The position numbers were made by a program, and so were the translations under genes. 64,000 nt of DNA, taken from NCBI RefSeq assembly GCF_900178525.1, contig NZ_FXDJ01000008.1, positions 377,001 through 441,000 of the forward strand, written 5' to 3'. The notes under the pieces are model-generated. The model saw only the letters and a program-made list of their open reading frames with translations. It had not been told where the DNA came from and ran no database searches. Below are positions 26,490-35,398 of the stretch, in pieces. How positions within the stretch are numbered: position 1 is the stretch's first letter; every line of letters begins with the position of its first letter. The DNA comes from Massilibacteroides vaginae. GTDB lineage: Bacteria; Bacteroidota; Bacteroidia; Bacteroidales; Tannerellaceae.

Positions 26490-29292
26490 CAAACTATTAG
26501 CAATCTGTTTCTCTTTATTAGCTGCGGTATTATCCATTAACGGACAAAGCACAGACTGGCCAAACGTAAATATAGAGGCTAAACCTTGGACACGGTGGTG
26601 GTGGTTAGGTAGTTCTGTCGATAAAGCTAATCTGACCTACAATATGGAAATGCTTCATAATGCAGGAATAGGAGGAGTGGAAATCACACCTATTTATGGC
26701 GTAAAAGGAGAAGAACAACGCCGGATAGAGTACCTCTCTCCCACTTGGATGGAGATGCTCTCACACAGTCAGGCCGAAGCGAAAAGGTTGGGCATGGAGG
26801 TAGATATGACCATGGGCACAGGCTGGCCTTTCGGTGGACCTCAGGTAAGTATAGAGGATGCAGCCACACGTTCTATCTTTCAGGAATATACCTTGGCTGG
26901 AGGCGGCAAATTGCAAGAGCCATTAACCGTAAAAGAGGAAAAGCAAGCTGGGATAGCTCAATTGAGCCGTCTGATGGCTTATTCTGATAAAGGGGATCGT
27001 TTGGATATCACCAATACGGTAAAAGAAAATGGTAAAACGGATTGGGTCGCGCCTAAAGGTAAAGAATGGCGGTTGATCGCTCTTTTTACAGGTAAAACGT
27101 TTCAAAAGGTAAAGCGTGCCGCACCTGGTGGTGAGGGTTATGTACTGAATCATTTTGACAAGGAGGCGGTAGCTCGTTATTTTGATCGCTTCGATAAGGC
27201 ATTTAAAACGACAAACACTTCTTTTCCACACAGTTTCTTCAACGATTCATACGAAGTGTATGGTGGAGATTGGACGGCAGACCTGTTAGAACAGTTCGAA
27301 AAACGTAGAGGATACAAATTAGAAAACTATTTTCCTGAGTTTATAGCCAATGGAAATACGGAAAAATCCGCCCGTATTATCTCGGATTATCGTGAAACAA
27401 TTGGCGATTTATTACAAGAGAACTTTACTTCATTCTGGGTAGAATGGGCGCATGAAAGAGGAATCAGTATCCGCAATCAGGCACACGGTTCGCCGGCCAA
27501 TCTGATTGATCTTTATGCCACTGTAGACATTCCGGAATGTGAGATATTCGGAATTACTGATTTCGATATACCCGGATTACGTAAAGATTCCATACGCAAA
27601 GAGAACGACGGAGATCCAACTGTATTAAAATACGCTTCTTCCGCAGCGCATATCGCAGGCAAAAAATACACTTCCGCCGAAACGTTTACTTGGTTAACGG
27701 AACATTTCAGAACTTCACTTTCTCAATGTAAACCGGAAATTGATCAAATGTTCCTTTCCGGAGTCAATCACGTTTATTTTCACGGGAATACGTATTCTCC
27801 GAAAGAGGCTCCCTGGCCGGGATGGAAGTTTTACGCCTCCGTAGACATGTCTCCTACAAATAGTATCTGGCGGGATGCGCCTGCATTTTTTGATTATATC
27901 ACCCGAACACAATCTTTTTTGCAATATGGCGAACCGGATAACGACTTCTTGCTTTATCTGCCTATTTACGATATATGGGAAGAACAGCGGGAAAATAATT
28001 TTCTGACATTCGCGATCCATGGTATGCGAGAACGTTTACCAAAGTTTTACGATATCGTGGCACGTATCAGAGATAACGGATACGATCTGGACTATATTTC
28101 CGACAAATTTATACAGACTACAGTCGTAGAAAACGGAGCGTTGAAAACCCAAGGCGGAGCCATGTATAAGGCGCTTATATTACCTGCGGTTAAAATAATT
28201 CCTCAGGAAACACTTGATCACTTGTTTACATTAGCGGAACAAGGCGCGACACTTATTTTCGCGGAATCTTACCCCAAAGATATTCCGGGTATGCATGACC
28301 TGATAAACAGACGTGCAGTATTCGAAAAAACGCTGCGAAAATTTGCTGAAATAAGTTCATTTTCTAACACTCAAATTCATTCACTGGGCAAGGGAAAGAT
28401 CATCACAGGAACGGATTATGCCTCTTTACTCAATGCCGGAGGCGTAGAAAAAGAAGAATTTAAACGTTCGTTCGGAGGAGAATTCCTTCGTCGTAAACAT
28501 GAATCCGGACATCATTATTTTCTGGTTATGCTTCAAAACAAACAGATAGACGGATGGATACCGTTTGCCGTTCCCGCGGCTTCTGCCCTCTTTTTTGATC
28601 CGATGACTGGTAATAAAGGAGAAGCTGCTGTACGAAACAAAAACGGGGTTACTGAAATTTATCTTCAGCTGAAGCCGGGACAGTCTATAATTCTGAAAAC
28701 TTTTGACACAAAGCAAGCAAACATTCCTCAATGGACTTACCTGCAGTCTGCCGAAAAAGAAATCAATTTAGACAAAGACTGGAGTATGCGTTTTGTAGAC
28801 AGCGAACCGGTTATATCGGAGACTTTCCACCTGAATAGATTAACATCCTGGACAAATTTGCCGGATAAACGTTTATCTGAAAACATGGGTACGGCACGTT
28901 ATCAGGTTTCTTTCGATTTTGAAAAGAAGAAGGACAAAAAATACGCTCTGCATCTGGGAGATGTCCGTGAAAGCGCACGCGTGTTTGTAAATGGAAAGCC
29001 GGCCGGAACCTTGTTTGCAGTTCCCTTTGAAGTAGAAATCGGAGATCTTCTAATAAACGGAACAAACACAATAGAAGTAGAAGTGACCAATCTTCCGGCA
29101 AACAGAATCTCGGCTTACGACCGCAAAGGAGTAAACTGGCGCATATTTGAAGAAATTAATTTCGTAAGTATCACCTACCAGGATACCCGCTTTGATAATT
29201 GGGGAGTTGTTCCCTCCGGTTTGTTAGGTCCTGTCACCATTAAGGAATTTACAAAACTCGTTCCGCTTCAAATTAAAACAGAAACGAAATAG
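26482..29292 (+). CDS. GH106-type glycoside hydrolase (alpha-L-rhamnosidase-like)
   Basis: A 936-residue secreted protein with a signal peptide (MNNKLLAICFSLLAAVLSIN). WTRWWWLGSSVDKANL and GGVEITPIYGVKGEEQRR, then MTMGTGWPFGGPQ, are typical of the GH106 family of large rhamnosidases on pectin. The C-terminal 150 residues form a GH2-like sugar-binding jellyroll (YALHLGDVRESARVFVNGKP). Overlaps the GH51 gene by eight bases. Acting with arabinofuranosidases it points to rhamnogalacturonan-I with arabinan side chains, or to an arabinose/rhamnose-containing glycoside. Confidence 0.82.
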   Translation: MNNKLLAICFSLLAAVLSINGQSTDWPNVNIEAKPWTRWWWLGSSVDKANLTYNMEMLHNAGIGGVEITPIYGVKGEEQRRIEYLSPTWMEMLSHSQAEAKRLGMEVDMTMGTGWPFGGPQVSIEDAATRSIFQEYTLAGGGKLQEPLTVKEEKQAGIAQLSRLMAYSDKGDRLDITNTVKENGKTDWVAPKGKEWRLIALFTGKTFQKVKRAAPGGEGYVLNHFDKEAVARYFDRFDKAFKTTNTSFPHSFFNDSYEVYGGDWTADLLEQFEKRRGYKLENYFPEFIANGNTEKSARIISDYRETIGDLLQENFTSFWVEWAHERGISIRNQAHGSPANLIDLYATVDIPECEIFGITDFDIPGLRKDSIRKENDGDPTVLKYASSAAHIAGKKYTSAETFTWLTEHFRTSLSQCKPEIDQMFLSGVNHVYFHGNTYSPKEAPWPGWKFYASVDMSPTNSIWRDAPAFFDYITRTQSFLQYGEPDNDFLLYLPIYDIWEEQRENNFLTFAIHGMRERLPKFYDIVARIRDNGYDLDYISDKFIQTTVVENGALKTQGGAMYKALILPAVKIIPQETLDHLFTLAEQGATLIFAESYPKDIPGMHDLINRRAVFEKTLRKFAEISSFSNTQIHSLGKGKIITGTDYASLLNAGGVEKEEFKRSFGGEFLRRKHESGHHYFLVMLQNKQIDGWIPFAVPAASALFFDPMTGNKGEAAVRNKNGVTEIYLQLKPGQSIILKTFDTKQANIPQWTYLQSAEKEINLDKDWSMRFVDSEPVISETFHLNRLTSWTNLPDKRLSENMGTARYQVSFDFEKKKDKKYALHLGDVRESARVFVNGKPAGTLFAVPFEVEIGDLLINGTNTIEVEVTNLPANRISAYDRKGVNWRIFEEINFVSITYQDTRFDNWGVVPSGLLGPVTIKEFTKLVPLQIKTETK

Positions 29293-29398
29293 AGGAATAA
29301 CACTTGAGCTTTTCAGCAATAACCCCTTGAGCCGCAAAACAAAACAGCTTTACTGATTTCTCTATCAAAAAAAATATTGGGATATGCTTATGCTATCT

Positions 29399-30262
29399 TT
29401 ACGAAAAGATGGTTAGGTCTATATCTTGGCGATCCACGTATTTGGGGAATTTAAAGGCAGGCATTGCCAATGCCATTCCGGCATGTATCTTTCCTTCAAT
29501 ATTTAAAAGTTTAGCCAGCTTTTTCTTCTTATCAAACCCAATTGATATACATACATAACCGGTATAAAATTGAGAAACACCTAAACTTTCGGCCATTAAT
29601 GACGCATTTTGATAGGCCAGATTTGCATCTTGTTTTCCAAAATTACTTGTAGATGGAGTATGGATAAGTAATACGGCTTTAGCTTCTCGCAAAATACTAT
29701 CACGTCCATTTCTATATCTGTTGATAACAGATTCCAAGTGTGGTATTCCCTTCTTTGCTTCGGGAGAAAACAATCCTAACAATGGCTTTATCAAGGGATT
29801 ATTTGCCATTTTTACGGTTGCCTCAAAAGTTTCTATAGTGATTTCCGAAATTTGTTTTAACAACTCAGGATTAGTAACAAGCGTAAAACTAAGCTCTTGT
29901 TCATTGCTTGCTGTAGGAGCCAGATGAGCCGCGTCAACTATTTGCTTGAGGTATTCAGTGGGCACAGGCGACGACAAAAAAGCCCGGTTAGAACGTCTGG
30001 TTCTGCACAATTCAAACACTTGTTCGGGCGTTGGCAACTTTTCTTTGTCCACTGCATGCACCTTATGTTCCGGAAATTCCGAATGAATAACGGAGTCGGG
30101 CGGACATGAGGCAACACAATGTCCACAAGCGATACATGTATGTACATTCTTCAATCCGATAGCTGACGTTGGAGATTCTTGCGTCAGGATATACACAGGG
30201 CAAACTTTCACACATTTACCACACTTGATACACGTATTTTTATCAATATCTATTGTTATCAT
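29399..30262 (-). CDS. ferredoxin-nitroreductase fusion
   Basis: A 287-residue protein. Residues 1-60 hold two 4Fe-4S motifs (CIKCGKCVKVCPVYIL and CIACGHCVASCPPDSV), and residues 85-287 form an FMN-dependent nitroreductase fold (RTRRSNRAFLSSPVPTEYL, AHLAPTASNEQELSFTLV, AESLGVSQFYTGYVC). Such fusions pass electrons from ferredoxin to FMN in anaerobes; substrate unknown. Single gene, convergent with the GH106 cluster. Confidence 0.9.
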   Translation of the reverse strand: MITIDIDKNTCIKCGKCVKVCPVYILTQESPTSAIGLKNVHTCIACGHCVASCPPDSVIHSEFPEHKVHAVDKEKLPTPEQVFELCRTRRSNRAFLSSPVPTEYLKQIVDAAHLAPTASNEQELSFTLVTNPELLKQISEITIETFEATVKMANNPLIKPLLGLFSPEAKKGIPHLESVINRYRNGRDSILREAKAVLLIHTPSTSNFGKQDANLAYQNASLMAESLGVSQFYTGYVCISIGFDKKKKLAKLLNIEGKIHAGMALAMPAFKFPKYVDRQDIDLTIFS

Positions 30263-30286
30263 TGTTAATTAATTTCTATTATTTTT

Positions 30287-30294
30287 CAAAAGTA
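30287..30294 (-). promoter_or_regulatory. -7 box of the ferredoxin-nitroreductase gene
   Basis: Minus strand reads TACTTTTG (TAnnTTTG), 24 bases before the start. No clear -33 TTG. Confidence 0.5.
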
Positions 30295-30497
30295 ATAAAA
30301 AACAAACTTATCTGTGTATAAATATTATTTTGCCGCTATCCAACTATCATCTGATTGGAGGTCTATTGATGGCAGTGAGGGTGATTGGTTGTGAAGATTT
30401 GGTTCAAATTTAATATCCGGTTAACAACGGCTATTTCTATTATTTTTTAAGTTAAAAACATGACTTTTCGTACTGTTTTTGAGAGAGTTTTCATCAT

Positions 30498-30584
30498 ACT
30501 GATAATCAATGGATTATATATGCGAAAAAACATAAAGGTTATTTTCGAAAAAATATCCTTTATTTTTTCAAAAATAAAGGATAT
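30498..30584 (+). repeat. A+T-rich hairpin repeat, copy 2 of 4
   Basis: Starts with a degraded ACTGATAATCAATGG head, then AAAAAACATAAAGGTTATTT and a perfect 15-bp hairpin (30553-30567 with 30570-30584; 2-base loop) whose arms carry ATCCTTTATT / AATAAAGGAT. It lies 64 bases past the stop of the transporter gene. Confidence 0.85.
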
Positions 30585-30647
30585 CTTTTTAAACAGATAG
30601 TAATATAAATTTCAAGCTGATTTTTATTCGTTTTTCAGGCTCCTGTT

Positions 30648-31652
30648 TTAGGCTCCTGCGTATATTAAAAAACCGAGGCCTATGACAAACAAAATAAACA
30701 TTCCCGCATTTAAATAAGTGGATACTTTTGGAGCACCTTTAAATTCTTTCCAAATAAATATTCCCCATAAGGCGGAAATTAAAGTTGCTCCCTGCCCTAA
30801 GCCGTAAGATATAGCGGCTCCGGCTTTTTCTGAGGCCAGCATACTGAAAGTCTGACCAATACACCAGATAATTCCTCCCAACATACCAACCATGTGCGTA
30901 CTCATTTTTCCGTTAAAGTATCCGGATATAGAAATAGGTTCTCCTTGTACCGGATTCTTCATGGCTAATGTGTTAAACAAAAAGTTACTGATTAATACCC
31001 CTAATGCAAAAATAAATACCGCTGTATAGGGTGTGAGTTTTCCTGCCGCCGGAGAAGCAAAACTGTTCAAGTCCATTGAGGCAGCCACAAAACGATAAAA
31101 GAATGCCATTATCACACCTGCCGCTATAGAGATCGCGATTCCTTTTACAGGGATTTTACTATCCTGAACCGCACTTGCCTTTTTGTAGGCTAAGCCATTT
31201 AAAATAATAGCGATTGTAATCAGAACAACTCCCGTAAAGATATAAACAGGTTCTCCTTTTGCAGCACCAAAATAGTTTACAAGTACGCCCAGCACAAGTG
31301 CCAAACCTATCCCAACCGGAAAAGCAACGGAAAGACCACAGATTGCGATAGCGGCAGCCAGCAAAATATTGGCCGCATTAAAAATAACTCCTCCTAAAAA
31401 CGCGCTACTTAAAGAAGTAAGATCGGCTTGTAATAAATCCTCAATAAAGCCACGCCCTTCTGCCCCGAAACTGCCCAGGGTAAAAGCAGACAGCAGTGAG
31501 AATACTAATATACCAAGTACATAATCCCAGTAAAAGAACTCGTAACGCCACGTTTTAGACGCGAGTTTTTGTGTATTTCCCCATGACCCCCAACAAAGCA
31601 TGGTTATCACACAAAACAAAACAGCTAATGTATAATCTTGAACAATAAACAT
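30648..31652 (-). CDS. GRP-family sugar/nucleoside transporter
   Basis: A 334-residue, about ten-span protein of the GRP/DMT sugar transport group (ITMLCWGSWGNTQKLASKTW near the N-terminus, LGQGATLISALWGIFIWKEF near the C-terminus). Last gene in an operon with a ribokinase, an ADP-ribosylglycohydrolase-like lipoprotein and a nucleoside hydrolase, so ribose is the most likely cargo. Experimental ribose transport by this family in Bacteroidota is suggested from recollection of the rus ribose locus, and I cannot confirm homology. Confidence 0.85.
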   Translation of the reverse strand: MFIVQDYTLAVLFCVITMLCWGSWGNTQKLASKTWRYEFFYWDYVLGILVFSLLSAFTLGSFGAEGRGFIEDLLQADLTSLSSAFLGGVIFNAANILLAAAIAICGLSVAFPVGIGLALVLGVLVNYFGAAKGEPVYIFTGVVLITIAIILNGLAYKKASAVQDSKIPVKGIAISIAAGVIMAFFYRFVAASMDLNSFASPAAGKLTPYTAVFIFALGVLISNFLFNTLAMKNPVQGEPISISGYFNGKMSTHMVGMLGGIIWCIGQTFSMLASEKAGAAISYGLGQGATLISALWGIFIWKEFKGAPKVSTYLNAGMFILFVIGLGFLIYAGA

Positions 31653-31667
31653 AGTTAACTCCTCCTT

Positions 31668-32672
31668 TTAAATGGGTTGATGCATCATGTAGCGCTCTAT
31701 CAAGGTTGCCATATCTTTAGCAGGAACCTTTTCTATCAGTTTGATGTGTTTGCCGTTAACATCCGGAATCCAACCGTTCTTTCCTTCATCATCCAAAATC
31801 AGGAATCGACCACGTTCGGCAGTGTAATACGGCTCATAGCCTTTGATTGCCACTAAAACAGTTGCCTGATCCCAACTCATACGTCCATCGTAATCGCCTT
31901 CGGCTAAACATAATGCATAGGCATCCTTCACCGGACTATTCTCTACACTCATTTGAATAAGTGTTTTGCCTGTCAATATTTTATTTCCGATTTCAAAACC
32001 ACTAAAAACAATTTCTGTCGGCCATTTTTCCACTACGCACTTGGATGCAGGTGTATCACAATATACATTAAACTCTTTCCCTTCCGGAAACAGCCCTGCC
32101 ATTGACACCAAACGTTTCACCTTTTGAGCCACCAGATCTACTCCGGAAAGTTTGCTGTATTCGTCCGGTTGAGAATTAAGCAGATCTTTCAGATTTGTAA
32201 AGAAGCCAACGGTACAGATTACGACACTTGCATCCGGTTGTTTGCTTAATAATTCACGATAAACTTTTACCGCGTCGGGCGCGTCAGCTGTTTTCTTTGT
32301 TCTGTGCGGGTACTTGGTAGGCAGCAATTTTGTCCATTTTTCTTTGTGCCAGGTTGTCAATGTTGCTCCCCCTTCACTTTTAGGAGCGCCTAACGGAATA
32401 TCCGGACGATTAAAATAAGTATTCAACACATCAATACAAGGAATCACATCCTCATCGTGGTTTGACGAAATAGTTGCCAGAATATTCACCTGCCCGCTAT
32501 CTGCCAACGCATGCATAAGAGCCATGGCGCCTACATCATCATAATCGGGACCTAAGTCCGTATCTAAAATCAAGCTTACAGGTGTAGACATCACGTGGTC
32601 ATTGTTGTTTTTTTTCTCATTACAGGAGATCAACAAAGTAAATATCCCCATCAGCAATAGTGTTTTTTTCAT
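31668..32672 (-). CDS. nucleoside hydrolase lipoprotein
   Basis: A 334-residue protein of the inosine-uridine preferring nucleoside hydrolase family with a lipoprotein signal (MKKTLLLMGIFTLLISC). The calcium and ribose-binding motif DTDLGPDYDDVGA is intact, as is the later SWDQATVLVA region. It should release ribose and free base from nucleosides at the cell envelope. It lies 13 bases after the ADP-ribosylglycohydrolase-like gene and 15 before the transporter. Confidence 0.92.
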   Translation of the reverse strand: MKKTLLLMGIFTLLISCNEKKNNNDHVMSTPVSLILDTDLGPDYDDVGAMALMHALADSGQVNILATISSNHDEDVIPCIDVLNTYFNRPDIPLGAPKSEGGATLTTWHKEKWTKLLPTKYPHRTKKTADAPDAVKVYRELLSKQPDASVVICTVGFFTNLKDLLNSQPDEYSKLSGVDLVAQKVKRLVSMAGLFPEGKEFNVYCDTPASKCVVEKWPTEIVFSGFEIGNKILTGKTLIQMSVENSPVKDAYALCLAEGDYDGRMSWDQATVLVAIKGYEPYYTAERGRFLILDDEGKNGWIPDVNGKHIKLIEKVPAKDMATLIERYMMHQPI

Positions 32673-32685
32673 GGTTTATCTTTTA

Positions 32686-34242
32686 TTATTGATGATTTAC
32701 GACTTTCGGTGTATCGGAATAGACTACTATTTCAGAATAGTGAATGGAAACATCTTTTTGAGGGTTCAGCCATTTAAAAGTAGCCGTATGTTTGCCCTTA
32801 GGCAGTTCATATTTCCAGAACAATTCATTCCTCCGGGTAGTATAAGAGGCCGGAAGGTTTGCGGTCTCAGTCAATTCACCATCGATATACATGTCAACTT
32901 TTGCTACATAGTTGTCCTCTTTAGCCTGTACACTTCCTTTAAAAACAATACCGGTACCATCAAAAGATACAGGCTCCAAGTTGGTAATCTGTTTGTTAAG
33001 CACAGTTTTTTCTATGGGATACATTCCTTCAAATGCCTTCTCGTAACGAACGGCCAAAGGTTGTTGGCATTTAATGGTAATATCATCATCCGAAACTTGT
33101 CCGCCATTACGTTCAATAACCTGCAAAGCCTGGTTAAAACTCATCTGATATGCTTTGTTAAGCGATATATCCGTATAAGCAAAGTTTATATCCTCCACTT
33201 CTTTCAGACTCGTCATCCAATAATCCGGAATCCGGCTATATCCCAGGATAGTTCCCAAAATTCCTCCGGCAGAGGCCGGATTACAGTCTGAGTCTTGTCC
33301 GCAACGGGTAGAAATATCCATCGTTTTATAAAAATCGCCCTCTCCATAAAGCAATCCGATCAGGATATATGCACTATTGATCAGCGCATCGATATTAAAC
33401 GGTACAAACACGCCATCAGGACAACCAATCTCTGAGCTCCATTTTTTTTCGCATTCAAACCATGTTTGTTTCCAATCATCCGGATACTTTTTATGCCAAC
33501 GGATTACATCATTCATACATTTGTAAAAGTTACTTTCTTCCGGTATTGTTTTCAGCGCCTCGGTTACAATAAATTCAATATCATCAGAAACAAATGCCAG
33601 TGTATACATCGCACCAACGTATACGCCCCCATACCATCCATCACCGTAGTTCATGATATGTCCTATCTTATCCGATATCTCCGAAGCGGCATTAGGCATA
33701 CCCGGCGACATTAATCCGGCATAATCGGCTTCAATCTGATAATCAATATCATCAGCATGCGGATTATTTAACCAATGACCTGAAGCCGGTGGCATAATGC
33801 CTTGTAATATGTTATAACGAGCAGCCTGATTGGCATGCCAAAGTGTATAATCAGCCGTAGCAAATGCTACCGCGAAAGAGTCTACGGGAGCATCCAACCC
33901 CAGACGTTCAAAGACTTCAACAAACGTAAGATCCATATAAACATCGTCATACAATCCGGGAAAGGTGTCGTACCATTTTTTTATATAGTTGTCTGCCCAC
34001 GGAATAGGTACATAATCCTGGATAATCGTACCATTATACTTAAACTCAGTAGGTCCTCCATAAGTACAGCCAATCACCTGTCCGGCCCATCCACCTTTAA
34101 TCTTGTCTAACAACCTCTCTTTATGAATAATAAACTCTGCAGGAATCTGTTTGGTCGCCTCTTTTGAATCTTTCTGTGTACAGGCTATATTAGCCATCAG
34201 AAAAAAGGAAAACACAATAAATACAATGTTTGTTTTTTTCAT
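32686..34242 (-). CDS. ADP-ribosylglycohydrolase-family lipoprotein
   Basis: A 518-residue lipoprotein (MKKTNIVFIVFSFFLMANIAC). Residues about 40-350 match the ADP-ribosyl-crysJ1 hydrolase fold: KGGWAGQVIGCTYGG, DDVYMDLTFVEVFERLG with the first metal-binding acidic cluster, and CGQDSDCNPASAGGILGTIL with the second. A C-terminal beta domain (about 400-518) may bind carbohydrate. Secreted members in Bacteroidota are found with nucleoside hydrolases and ribokinases, where they may free ribose from ADP-ribose or other ribosides. Start 34242 is chosen for the lipoprotein signal; the longer frame from 34284 overlaps rbsK. Confidence 0.87.
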   Translation of the reverse strand: MKKTNIVFIVFSFFLMANIACTQKDSKEATKQIPAEFIIHKERLLDKIKGGWAGQVIGCTYGGPTEFKYNGTIIQDYVPIPWADNYIKKWYDTFPGLYDDVYMDLTFVEVFERLGLDAPVDSFAVAFATADYTLWHANQAARYNILQGIMPPASGHWLNNPHADDIDYQIEADYAGLMSPGMPNAASEISDKIGHIMNYGDGWYGGVYVGAMYTLAFVSDDIEFIVTEALKTIPEESNFYKCMNDVIRWHKKYPDDWKQTWFECEKKWSSEIGCPDGVFVPFNIDALINSAYILIGLLYGEGDFYKTMDISTRCGQDSDCNPASAGGILGTILGYSRIPDYWMTSLKEVEDINFAYTDISLNKAYQMSFNQALQVIERNGGQVSDDDITIKCQQPLAVRYEKAFEGMYPIEKTVLNKQITNLEPVSFDGTGIVFKGSVQAKEDNYVAKVDMYIDGELTETANLPASYTTRRNELFWKYELPKGKHTATFKWLNPQKDVSIHYSEIVVYSDTPKVVNHQ

Positions 34243-34261
34243 TTTATGCACTTTCTTTAGG

Positions 34262-35203
34262 TTAACAAAAAACATCGACTTCATTTCTATAAGGAGCAGA
34301 AGATTGCGCTCCTATTCTTGTCACAGCTATAGCAGAAGCCTTACAGGCAAACCGTACCGAATCTTCTAACGTTTTATTTTCAGCCAAAGCAACGGTTAAT
34401 GCTCCGTTAAAAACATCACCTGCGGCTGTAGTATCTACCGCCTTTACCTTAAAAGCCGGAATCATTTGAGTTACAGAATCAGCATAAACAAAAGCCCCCT
34501 TTGATCCCAACGTTATTATAATACATTTCACACCCATATCAGAAATCACTTTCGCAGCTTCGCAAGCAGAAGCTTCATCGGTAATTTTTACACCCGAAAT
34601 TATTTCTGCTTCTGTTTCATTAGGCGTAATCATATACAAGTTGCTTAACAATGAAGAAGATAGTTTCCGGGCTGGAGCAGGATTCAAAATCACTTTCTTG
34701 TTCTTTTTACGTGCCATTTCCGCTACAAACTCAACTGTTTCCAACGGAATCTCAAGCTGCATAAGAATATAGTCAGCTTGATCTATTGCTTCTACTGCCT
34801 TAGTCAAATCTACCGGTGTAAGATTTGCATTTGCGCCGGAAGCCACTACAATACAATTTTCAGCTTGCTCATCTACTGTTATTAAAGCAACACCTGACGG
34901 ATGTTTGGAATCAGAAAACAAATACGACGTATCAATACCTTCCTCTTCAAACAGTTGTTGGGATTGGTGCCCAAACACATCATTTCCGGTTTTGCAGATA
35001 AACGAAACCATTCCGCCCAAACGAGCTATAGCGACAGCCTGATTCGCACCTTTCCCTCCCGGATTCATAAAAAAAGTACCACCCAACACAGTCTCTCCCG
35101 GACGCGGAAGATGATCAGTCTTTACAACCATATCCGTATTAGTACTTCCAACCACTAAAATTTTATTGCTGCATATTGTTTCTTCCTTCATAACAGTAAA
35201 CAA
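34262..35203 (-). CDS. rbsK: ribokinase
   Basis: A 313-residue PfkB-family kinase. GSTNTDMVVKTDHLPRPGET and NPGGKGANQAVAIARLGG mark ribose binding, and DTTAAGDVFNGALTVAL holds the catalytic Asp and anion hole. It phosphorylates ribose to ribose-5-phosphate in the cytoplasm. First gene of the four-gene operon; a -7 box at 35239-35246 gives a leader of about 30 bases to this start. Confidence 0.93.
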   Translation of the reverse strand: MFTVMKEETICSNKILVVGSTNTDMVVKTDHLPRPGETVLGGTFFMNPGGKGANQAVAIARLGGMVSFICKTGNDVFGHQSQQLFEEEGIDTSYLFSDSKHPSGVALITVDEQAENCIVVASGANANLTPVDLTKAVEAIDQADYILMQLEIPLETVEFVAEMARKKNKKVILNPAPARKLSSSLLSNLYMITPNETEAEIISGVKITDEASACEAAKVISDMGVKCIIITLGSKGAFVYADSVTQMIPAFKVKAVDTTAAGDVFNGALTVALAENKTLEDSVRFACKASAIAVTRIGAQSSAPYRNEVDVFC

Positions 35204-35238
35204 ATAAAGTATTAACTTTCAGATCATTAATTATTACA

Positions 35239-35246
35239 CAAATATA
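35239..35246 (-). promoter_or_regulatory. -7 box of the ribose/nucleoside operon
   Basis: Minus strand reads TATATTTG (TAnnTTTG). No TTG at the preferred spacing; activator dependence is possible. Confidence 0.5.
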
Positions 35247-35353
35247 ATAATAAAAACAAATTGTTTTTCACCCAATATTACAATAAACAAGTATCAGTCT
35301 ATATTACAGCACAAAAAGACACTTACAAAGGAATATATACTTTATAAAATAAG

Positions 35354-35361
35354 TATATTTG
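35354..35361 (+). promoter_or_regulatory. -7 box of the M64 peptidase gene
   Basis: TATATTTG matches TAnnTTTG, 37 bases before the ATG. Confidence 0.5.
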
Positions 35362-35398
35362 TGTTTACGGAGTATTAATTTGTCAAATTTTTTAGACC

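Larger units (their letters stand above)
30263..30647. other. 385-base intergenic region
   Basis: Holds a -7 box for the nitroreductase at its left end and one copy of the A+T-rich hairpin repeat (30498-30584). The middle 200 bases show no gene or recognisable RNA. Confidence 0.7.

Noticed and set aside
32602-33291. 229-residue plus-strand reading frame
   Set aside because: It lies opposite the ADP-ribosylglycohydrolase-like gene, has no family resemblance, and its composition is that of an antisense shadow.
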